NCBI GenBank assembly: GCA_007693505.1
Contig: REDL01000045.1
Span: 124,001 to 188,000, forward strand
DNA length: 64,000 nucleotides
DNA from: Desulfovibrionales bacterium
Lineage (GTDB): Bacteria > Desulfobacterota > Desulfovibrionia > Desulfovibrionales > Desulfonatronaceae
Direction of reading: 5' to 3'
Made by a program: the position numbers and the translations under genes. Positions 57,574-64,000 of this stretch are shown here, piece after piece. How positions within the stretch are numbered: the stretch's first letter is position 1; each line of letters opens with the position of its first letter. The notes below the pieces were generated by a model. It made no database searches. It saw only the letters and a list, made by a program, of their open reading frames with translations, and was not told where the DNA came from.

Positions 57574-60282
57574 TCACGCATGTCCTGTAGCCCAGTTCGG
57601 CCCACAGCCCCAGTCCACAATCAACGGCACATCCAGCTGAACAACCGAGGCCATCAGCTCCGCCACCCGTTCACCAACCCGCTGCCCCTCGGCTTCCGGG
57701 ACCTCCAGAAGCAGTTCGTCATGGACCTGAAGGACCATGCGGGCGTTAGCGGCCCGCAACATTTCGTCCCCATGCACGCGGATCATGGCCATCTTGATGA
57801 TGTCCGCGGCCGACCCTTGGACCACGGTATTGATGGCCATGCGCCGGGCAATCTGGGCGAGGTTGTCATTGCGGGAGTTGATGTCCGGCAGTGTTCGCCG
57901 CCGGCCGGCAAGGGTAAACACCGCCCCCTGGTCCTTGGCCTTGGTCATGACCTTGTCATAAAAGTCGCGTACGTTTTGCAGCCTGTTGAAGTACAGGGCC
58001 ATGAAATCCTTGGCCTGCTGCTGGTTGATGCCCAATTCCCGACCCAGCTTTTGAGGTCCCATGCCGTACAGCAAGCCGAAATTGATGGTCTTGGCTTTGC
58101 GCCGCTCTTCAGCCGTAACCTGCTCCGGATCCTTGGCAAAGAGCAGGGCCGCCGTACCGGTGTGCACGTCCACTCCCCGTGCAAAAAGATCACGCAGGTG
58201 TACATCCTTGGAGAGATGAGCCAAAACCCGCAGCTCGATCTGGGAGTAGTCCGCGCTGATCAACTGATGGCCGGGCGGTGCCGTGAAACAGGCGCGCATC
58301 CGTTGCCCCTGTTCCCCACGGATCGGAATGTTTTGCAAATTCGGGTTGCTGGAGGACAGCCGGCCCGTAGCCGTGGCCAATTGATTGAACGTGGTATGCA
58401 CCCTGCCGGTTTTGTCCGCCAGCCTGGGCAACGGCTCCAGGTATGTAGACCGCAATTTCTCCAGTTTCCGGTATTCCAGGATCTCCGGAACTATGGGATG
58501 TTCCGGAGCCAGACGTTCCAGGACATCCACGCTGGTGGACCGGCCACCGCCGGGAGTCTTGCGCCCGGTCTTCAGCCCCAGGCGCTCAAAGAGCACTTCA
58601 GCCAGTTGCTGGCTGGAGCGTAAATTGAACGATGTACCAGCCCGTTGAAAGATGGATTGGGAGAGGCGTTCCAGTCCCGCCTGGACTTCGTCCAAAAAAG
58701 CGCCCAGAGCGTGTTGATCCAAAAGCACACCGGTTTGCTCCATGTCCACCAACACCGGGATCAACGGCATTTCCAGGGTGGCGATGAGTTTTGCAAACCC
58801 AGCCTGGGCCACACTGTCATGCAACGATTCGGCCAAGTGCAGCGTCAGCAGGGCGGAGTCGGGCTTCTCCGCGGACACCAGATCCGTAAGCTGATGACCA
58901 TACCGGCGAACCAGGGCCTGCGGACTGTAGTCCCGTTCCTCAGGCTGGAGCAGGTAGGCTGCCAAGCTGACGTCGAAGCGGTGGTCCATGGACACCATGG
59001 TCCAGTGCACATGTTCGGCCAGCAATGTCTTCCAAGAATGGGCCGCGACCATGGACGCCGACCGCAGCGCATCCACCAGTTCCTGGGTTTCCTTCCCGGA
59101 CACGCCGGGCCACAACCACTCGCGCCCTTCCACCCCCAGCAGCCATCCCACCGCGGTCACGGCCACCCCCACTCGCTTTCCGGCAAAATCCGGCAGGACC
59201 GTCATCCGCTCCATGACGTGTTCGGGTGTTGGACGTCCTTCATGACCAGATGGGTCAATGGAAATGTTTGCATCGGTTGACTGATGATTTTCCGGTTTTT
59301 TCGCCTTTTGGGATTTCTCCTGAGGTGATTTCCGGGACTGGGGAGACAACAGTTCGCCCTGGCGCAACGACCCCTCGAAGATCGGCTTTTTTTCAGCCAT
59401 GGCCAGGGTGGCCATCTCCCGCTCCAGGGAGCGAAATTCATACTGGCGCAAAAACGCCTGCAACAGGGACTGATCCCACGGGCGGCAACGATACTCCTCC
59501 AGTCGCGCATCGGGATGCAGATCCGTGCGCAACCGGGTCAGCTCCCGATAGGTGAAAATATCTTCCAGGCTGGATTCAACTTTTTTTTGCTCCCGAGGGG
59601 ACAACATGCCCACGTTGTCCCGCAGCGCCTCCAGGGACGGAAAGCGCTGCATCAGGCTCTTGGCCGTCTTCGGTCCGACCCCGGGGATGCCTGGGATGTT
59701 GTCCGTGCTGTCACCGGTCAGGGCCTGAAAATCAGGCCACTGTCCCGGAGCCATGGCCTGTTCCTGGTAAAAAACATCCTTGGTGACCAGTTTTTCGTTT
59801 TTCACTCCGGGATCCCAGAGCACGACGTTGTCATCCAGGCACTGCAACAGGTCTTTGTCCGAACCGACAATGACCACCGGGCGCTCGGCCTTGAACCGGT
59901 CACACAGGCTGGCGATCAGGTCGTCCGCCTCCACCCCCGCGGAAACCTGGGTGGTCAGGCCGAACAGTCCCACGCCGTGGATCAGCGGCTTGATCTGCTG
60001 AACCAATGGCTCCGGAGTCTTGGGACGCTGGGCCTTGTACGGGGTGAACAGTTCATGTCGAAACGTGGGACCGGGTCCGTCCAGGAAAAACCCGGCATAT
60101 TGCGGGTGTTCCTCGCGACGCAGGCGCATCAGCAGGCGCAGAACGATGAACAGGGCATTGGTTGGGAAGCCGTCTGAACGCTTCAAATCCGGAAAGGCGT
60201 AAAAAGCGCGATACAGAAATGATGTTCCGTCAATAAGAAAAACAGGGTCCGTGTCCAGACCGAGGCGGGATTTCAGGCTCAT
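57574..60282 (-). CDS. polA: DNA polymerase I
   Basis: This 902-residue protein has an N-terminal 5'-3' exonuclease (FLIDGTSFLYRAFYAF, GSDKDLLQ, PGIPGVGPKTA), a central 3'-5' exonuclease-like domain and a C-terminal polymerase (YSQIELRVLAHLS, RRKAKTINFGLLYGM, VHDELLLEVPE). The central domain lacks the DxE and other acidic residues seen in E. coli, so proofreading is probably lost, as in Taq polymerase. An insert of about 60 polar residues joins the exonuclease domains. Confidence 0.96.
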   Translation of the reverse strand: MSLKSRLGLDTDPVFLIDGTSFLYRAFYAFPDLKRSDGFPTNALFIVLRLLMRLRREEHPQYAGFFLDGPGPTFRHELFTPYKAQRPKTPEPLVQQIKPLIHGVGLFGLTTQVSAGVEADDLIASLCDRFKAERPVVIVGSDKDLLQCLDDNVVLWDPGVKNEKLVTKDVFYQEQAMAPGQWPDFQALTGDSTDNIPGIPGVGPKTAKSLMQRFPSLEALRDNVGMLSPREQKKVESSLEDIFTYRELTRLRTDLHPDARLEEYRCRPWDQSLLQAFLRQYEFRSLEREMATLAMAEKKPIFEGSLRQGELLSPQSRKSPQEKSQKAKKPENHQSTDANISIDPSGHEGRPTPEHVMERMTVLPDFAGKRVGVAVTAVGWLLGVEGREWLWPGVSGKETQELVDALRSASMVAAHSWKTLLAEHVHWTMVSMDHRFDVSLAAYLLQPEERDYSPQALVRRYGHQLTDLVSAEKPDSALLTLHLAESLHDSVAQAGFAKLIATLEMPLIPVLVDMEQTGVLLDQHALGAFLDEVQAGLERLSQSIFQRAGTSFNLRSSQQLAEVLFERLGLKTGRKTPGGGRSTSVDVLERLAPEHPIVPEILEYRKLEKLRSTYLEPLPRLADKTGRVHTTFNQLATATGRLSSSNPNLQNIPIRGEQGQRMRACFTAPPGHQLISADYSQIELRVLAHLSKDVHLRDLFARGVDVHTGTAALLFAKDPEQVTAEERRKAKTINFGLLYGMGPQKLGRELGINQQQAKDFMALYFNRLQNVRDFYDKVMTKAKDQGAVFTLAGRRRTLPDINSRNDNLAQIARRMAINTVVQGSAADIIKMAMIRVHGDEMLRAANARMVLQVHDELLLEVPEAEGQRVGERVAELMASVVQLDVPLIVDWGCGPNWATGHA

Positions 60283-60299
60283 GGAGATTCAAAAGGTGC

Positions 60300-61313
60300 T
60301 TAGGGCACGGCCATGACGTTCTTCAGCAAGGGCACGATGCGCTTGGAGAAACGTAGCCGCGCCCAGACAAATTCTTCGGGATCGTGTTCACCGATGTTGG
60401 CCAGTGGAATTTCCGCGCGGGCCATGGTGGCGTGCCCGCCGGCCGAGCCCACATCTCCGAAGAGCTTCTGGGCCAGTTTGCCGATATCCTGGTGCACTCC
60501 GTCGCCCCGAAAAATCAAGACCAGGGTCTCGTCGCTGACCCCGCAGGTGACGGTCCAGGATATCCCGTAGAGACGCAGAAAAAAATCTCCGAGAATGACC
60601 AGAATATCCGGAGAGTCCAGCCGGCCCATGAAGACGTGCAGACAATTCCCGTTGACCCGCAGCTTGCGAAAAGCCAGGGAAAAATACTTCAACCAGTCCA
60701 GCCGAAATTCACTGCGGGAGATTTTCCGCAGCAGGTTATGGTTGGCAAATTTGCTCAGATACCGGAAGGCACGAACATCGGTATCCGAGAATTGCCGTTC
60801 GAAGCTCTGGGTATCCGTCTTGATGCCGTACAGCAATGCCGTGGCCAGCAGGGCCCCGGGGCGGATCTTGAGGCTGTACAGATATTCCGTGAGCATCGTG
60901 CTGGTGGCCCCATATCCGGGCTGGATATCCTTGAATTCAGCCTGGACAGGACTTTCCGGAACCAACGGATGATGGTCGATGACCAGGGAAAAGGAATGCT
61001 CTTTGAACGCCGGGTGGTGATGGGGTTGCGAATCCACCAGCGCAAAGTGGTCGTACTGGGCAGCCAGGTTGGGTGTCAGGCGCTGGGTGGGAATCCGCAG
61101 GGTCTTGATCATGGTCAGGTTGTCCGGCCGGGAAATTTCGTTGACTTGAGCGCTGTCCACTTGGGCCACCTTCCGGGTCATGATCCGCTTGAGGGCCTGG
61201 GCGGAGGCCAGGGCGTCCGGATCGGCGTTCATCATGATCAGCCAGCGGTCGGACTTGCGCCACAGCCTGGTCAGGGCTTCGAGTTTCGTTTCCAGAGAAC
61301 GGAAGTAGGCCAT
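60300..61313 (-). CDS. DHH-family phosphoesterase
   Basis: This 337-residue protein has DHH-domain metal motifs NADPDALASA (29-38), the Asp in ALVDSQPHHH and the DHH signature VIDHHPLV, then DHHA1 with SAGGHATMARAEI. Relatives degrade short oligonucleotides or cyclic dinucleotides (NrnA, GdpP-type), but there is no GdpP membrane or PAS region. Its ATG abuts the cobU stop (TGAATG). The substrate is undetermined. Confidence 0.88.
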   Translation of the reverse strand: MAYFRSLETKLEALTRLWRKSDRWLIMMNADPDALASAQALKRIMTRKVAQVDSAQVNEISRPDNLTMIKTLRIPTQRLTPNLAAQYDHFALVDSQPHHHPAFKEHSFSLVIDHHPLVPESPVQAEFKDIQPGYGATSTMLTEYLYSLKIRPGALLATALLYGIKTDTQSFERQFSDTDVRAFRYLSKFANHNLLRKISRSEFRLDWLKYFSLAFRKLRVNGNCLHVFMGRLDSPDILVILGDFFLRLYGISWTVTCGVSDETLVLIFRGDGVHQDIGKLAQKLFGDVGSAGGHATMARAEIPLANIGEHDPEEFVWARLRFSKRIVPLLKNVMAVP

Positions 61314-61826
61314 TCAGGACACCCCTTTCAGCCTGAGTGGTAATCCGGCGACAATCAGGACCACTTCATCGGCCAAGCTGGCCATCTGCTGGTTCATGGA
61401 CCCTAATGCGCGCACAAACTGTCGGCCCAGAGGCGTGACCTGGATCGGTCCAAGGCCGATTTCCGAGCTGACAAAAATCAGGTGCGTCTCATTGTTCTCC
61501 CCAAGAACTTCCAGCAGTTCCGCCCGCAGTCGGGCTTCCTGGTCGGCCTGGATGGCGGCAAACAGCCAAAAATCCAAGCTGTCCACCAGAATAGCCGCAT
61601 GGCCTGCCCGCTCCTGGAGCAAGACCTCGGGCAACTCAAGACCCGTCTCCCGGACCGGCAGGTCCGGCGGCCGCAGGCGGCGGTGATCACGAATGCGTCG
61701 CCGCATTTCCATGTCCCTGGCCATGGCGGTGCCCACGAACAGGCGGGGGCCGTCGACCTGAAGCAGGCGTTGCAGAGCCCAGGCGGACTTGCCGGACTTC
61801 TCTCCTCCGAGAATCAAGGTGATCAT
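61314..61826 (-). CDS. cobU: Adenosylcobinamide kinase / cobinamide-phosphate guanylyltransferase
   Basis: This 170-residue enzyme phosphorylates cobinamide and attaches GMP for nucleotide-loop assembly. The P-loop GGEKSGKS, the Ala/Thr loop FVGTA and a C-terminal NQQMASLADEVVLIVAGLPLRL are typical; in S. enterica CobU a His accepts GMP, and HRRLRPPDLPVRE carries it here. It overlaps the upstream CbiR-like gene by four bases. Confidence 0.9.
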   Translation of the reverse strand: MITLILGGEKSGKSAWALQRLLQVDGPRLFVGTAMARDMEMRRRIRDHRRLRPPDLPVRETGLELPEVLLQERAGHAAILVDSLDFWLFAAIQADQEARLRAELLEVLGENNETHLIFVSSEIGLGPIQVTPLGRQFVRALGSMNQQMASLADEVVLIVAGLPLRLKGVS

Positions 61827-62692
61827 CGACGACCCGTCATGGTGCGTAATATGTGCAATGATTCCATAAGTCCCTCCGGATAAAACACCTCGACCATCAC
61901 GACGCAATCCGTGTGCACATGATCAAGTATTTCCTCCAACAGAGCACGGCCGCGCTGATCCAACTCCGCAAGGGAACGATGCCCGTCCCGAGGCTGTCCA
62001 TCTGCGCCGGTTTGACCGGGAGCGCTGAGGTGGACCATGTGCACCCTCGGCCAGATACCCGGCAGTTGGTGTGTCTGCTGATCGGCGACAAGTAAATGCC
62101 CCAGATCCAGGCAGATACCCAGGTTGGAGGTCTGAATCAATGGCCACAGGCCGGCCAGATCGTTTTCCCGGGTGTTTTCCAGTAAGAGGGATCGCGGCGC
62201 CAGGCCGGCCGCTTCCCAGCGACGGATAAAATCCGCCAGAAGCTCGACATCCTGTCTCAAGCCTACGCCTTTTTCCGCCAAGGGGCAAACCGCGCCAGTG
62301 ACCTCAGTGACTTCCGCCGTGGCTTCACTGCCAACCCTGAGCGGAGCGAGAGGCGGCGGATGCAGGACGTAGGCCCAGGGCTGCAGAAAAACCACCTTGC
62401 GTTGAAGCGCGGAAACCGTGTTCCAGACTCTCTGCATACCATCGCTCCAGGGCAGATCCAGAGGGAGATGGACATGAAACCGCAGGCCGGTCCCGGCCAG
62501 CCAGGTCGGCAGATCCTGCTCCGTGTAGCCAAGGCAGGCCTCGGTTTGAAAAAAAAGCAGGCCAACCTCATCAACCAACATCCGGAGCCTGCTGCAGTTT
62601 TCCGCAATGTGCTCGGGCCAGACGAACGAGGGTGCGGCAATGCGGGCATGTCGCAAGTGAGGTCGTAGCGAGGGAGTGCAGACAGCCTTCAT
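61823..62692 (-). CDS. TIM-barrel protein, probable cobamide-remodelling phosphodiesterase CbiR
   Basis: This 289-residue protein has a xylose-isomerase-like TIM-barrel pattern, with metal-ligand strands LLLENTREND, GICLDLGHLL, HMVHLSAPG and VVMVEVFYPEG. CbiR, which hydrolyses the phosphoribosyl linkage of intact cobamides so that the lower ligand can be exchanged, belongs to this fold and would yield a cobinamide substrate for CobU. The overlap with cobU (ATGA) strongly favours this role. A generic sugar-phosphate isomerase/epimerase is the alternative. Confidence 0.68.
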   Translation of the reverse strand: MKAVCTPSLRPHLRHARIAAPSFVWPEHIAENCSRLRMLVDEVGLLFFQTEACLGYTEQDLPTWLAGTGLRFHVHLPLDLPWSDGMQRVWNTVSALQRKVVFLQPWAYVLHPPPLAPLRVGSEATAEVTEVTGAVCPLAEKGVGLRQDVELLADFIRRWEAAGLAPRSLLLENTRENDLAGLWPLIQTSNLGICLDLGHLLVADQQTHQLPGIWPRVHMVHLSAPGQTGADGQPRDGHRSLAELDQRGRALLEEILDHVHTDCVVMVEVFYPEGLMESLHILRTMTGRR

Positions 62693-63201
62693 CAGGAGAT
62701 CAATGGGTTCAGCTGGTGGCGATGCAAGGAAAAGGTTGACATGTGCGGAAATTCACAGCACAAGGAATGCGCGTTCCGGAAACCAGTAAGAAATGGCACC
62801 AAGCTTGCATTACTTTGCACATTGATCCGAACACTTTTATTTTCAGGCATGGTATTCCAGGGGCACCATAATGCGCACCGTACGTTTTTTCTTTCAGCAC
62901 CACTTCAATCCGCTGCACATCTACTGTAGACTCCGGGAAATCGGTGTGAACACCTGTACAGCCCAACGGGTCTGTACCGTATACGAACGTTTTGTCTACC
63001 GCGCTCTGCGGTTTTGATTTTCTCCACGTTCCCGGACCCACCCCGTTGACCCGGCCTTCTCGTGTCCGGACATTCCGGACACTGCCTGCGAGTAGCCCCC
63101 TGCATCTTGCTTCTTGCTTCTTGAAAATTGCACCGCCCCTGCCCCGCAGGGCATGTTGTTTTTCCCGATCGCGAAACACCTCCTGACCCTGCACGACCAC
63201 A
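62693..63201. other. Intergenic region upstream of the cbiR-like gene
   Basis: These 509 bases lie between the helicase end and the CbiR-like gene, both on the minus strand. I find no B12-box or other riboswitch core, no terminator with a T-run and no supported gene. Small dyads (GGTGTGAACACC near 62945) are of unclear value. An open minus-strand frame (62709-63347) overlaps the helicase and lacks protein-like character. Confidence 0.4.
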
Positions 63202-64000
63202 TCACGAAAAAAGCGTCCCCCGTTTTTCTCGCCGGACCGCCTGCTGCACGGTCCTGGTACAGTGCACCCCCTCTCGCGGCAGTTCCCGCAGAAAGCGGGA
63301 CGGTTGCAGCCGAAGACCACGCCCAAAAAGGCCGCGCTGTTCCGCATGGCTGAGAAAGAGCCAGTGTTTTGCCCTGGTCAGACCGACATAGAATAGACGC
63401 CGCTCTTCCTCCAGATCACGGGAAGCGCCGGGTATCGTTGCCCGGAGACCCTGATTGGGCAACTCCCCGGCACCCTCCTGTTCAGCTTCCTTCCGCCCTC
63501 CCAACAAATCCAGACCGAACATGGGCAAAAGGCCATCCTCCAGACACGGCAGAAAGACGGCCTCGAACTCCAGCCCCTTGGAGGCGTGCAAGGTCATCAC
63601 CTGAACCGTTTCGGCCCGGGCCCGGACCAGTTCCAGATCAGAATGGAAGTTGATCCAGGTCAGTACCCCGGCCCAGCCCTTGTTCCGGGCGTAGGCCTCC
63701 TTGAGTTGCAGAAATTCCCGGCTTTGCCAGAACATGCGGTCAAACGGCGGAACATCCTGTAGCACCGCAGCCAGGGTCGTCGGTCCTCTCACCAGGGCCT
63801 GCCCCAGCACCCGTTCGCCAACACGCTCTCCGAGTTGCCGGGATAACGAGCCCCTGGAGGCGTCATCCGTTGAACCGAAACCCAGCAGCGCGGAGGCAGC
63901 CTCCACCAGAAGGGCAACCCTGGGCTCTCGCCAGAACGGATCATTTTCCGGCGCGGAGCAGGGCACGCCAAGGCGTTGGATGGCCTGCGCAATTGGAGGA
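63202..64000 (-). CDS. UvrD/Rep-family DNA helicase, C-terminal part (runs off window)
   Basis: The last 265 or so residues of a superfamily 1 helicase are visible. They include motif V/VI regions VQVMTLHASKGLEFEAVFLP and EERRLFYVGLTRAKHWLFLSHA. The frame remains open to base 64000 and reads AQAIQRLGVP just before the edge, so the gene starts outside the window. Upstream domains, including Walker A, are not seen. It probably unwinds DNA in repair or recombination. Confidence 0.9.
   Translation of the reverse strand, partial: PPIAQAIQRLGVPCSAPENDPFWREPRVALLVEAASALLGFGSTDDASRGSLSRQLGERVGERVLGQALVRGPTTLAAVLQDVPPFDRMFWQSREFLQLKEAYARNKGWAGVLTWINFHSDLELVRARAETVQVMTLHASKGLEFEAVFLPCLEDGLLPMFGLDLLGGRKEAEQEGAGELPNQGLRATIPGASRDLEEERRLFYVGLTRAKHWLFLSHAEQRGLFGRGLRLQPSRFLRELPREGVHCTRTVQQAVRREKRGTLFS

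Noticed and set aside
62693-63201. Cobalamin riboswitch before the CbiR-like gene
   Set aside because: I could not find a B12-box or supporting stems on the minus strand.
62709-63347. Open minus-strand frame between the CbiR-like gene and the helicase
   Set aside because: It overlaps the helicase end in another frame, has no ribosome-binding site and does not look like a protein family.

Overview
The window looks like a chromosome segment from a sulfate-reducing Desulfobacterota bacterium of the order Desulfovibrionales; I cannot name the genus. The main evidence is gene order. The ATP synthase genes are split into two loci, and rex directly follows atpE in the membrane-sector locus, as in Desulfovibrio. 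The F1/stalk locus sits behind mreBCD-mrdA-rodA-bactofilin. There is also a yggT-DUF167-DUF465-ilvBNC string and a cobU gene next to a probable cobamide-remodelling gene. Most genes are core housekeeping genes packed in overlapping operons. I saw no rRNA, tRNA, insertion sequence, prophage or CRISPR array.

Layout. 1-4200 (minus): the start of a small zinc protein, a TPR response regulator and a Lon-like AAA+ protease. 4825-7874 (plus): atpZ, atpI, atpB, atpE, terminator, rex and heptose-1-phosphate adenylyltransferase. 8052-9486: trpB2 with a strong terminator. 9532-13266 (plus): a two-gene permease unit followed by a GNAT-histone deacetylase-like fusion. 13292-17199 (minus): GNAT, two ATP-grasp ligases and a lysine 2,3-aminomutase-like radical SAM enzyme, preceded by a good sigma-54 promoter match and a sigma-54 activator gene (17466-18869). 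18897-22056 (minus): thioesterase, epimerase, alkyl-DNA repair protein and radical SAM protein. 22198-33876 (plus): cell-shape operon, bactofilin and the second ATP synthase operon. 33996-37731 (minus): a GAF-GspE type ATPase and its NtrC-type regulator. 37850-43721 (minus): branched-chain amino acid synthesis behind several small conserved genes. 44313-48152 (plus): tatA, rsfS, a zinc-ribbon protein and a cysteine synthase fused to a degenerate cysteinyl-tRNA synthetase. 48198-50868 (minus): a DUF89-like protein and NAD kinase. 51096-53041 (plus): pncC, a CULT (cereblon-type) protein and thpR. 53159-64000 (minus): a hypothetical gene, prepilin peptidase, argC, DUF1844, aminotransferase, polA, DHH phosphoesterase, cobU, a CbiR-like gene and the end of a UvrD-type helicase.

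Three things stand out. First, the kamA/ATP-grasp/GNAT operon with its own sigma-54 switch, facing a gene that joins an acetyltransferase to an intact zinc deacetylase, could encode an undescribed beta-lysine-derived small-molecule pathway. Second, the cysteine synthase carries a full-length cysteinyl-tRNA synthetase-like domain that has lost HIGH, KMSKS and three of four zinc ligands, which suggests a sensor or scaffold rather than an enzyme. Third, there is a small bacterial protein with the complete thalidomide-pocket residues of cereblon. I could not run searches, so novelty is not claimed as established for any of these.
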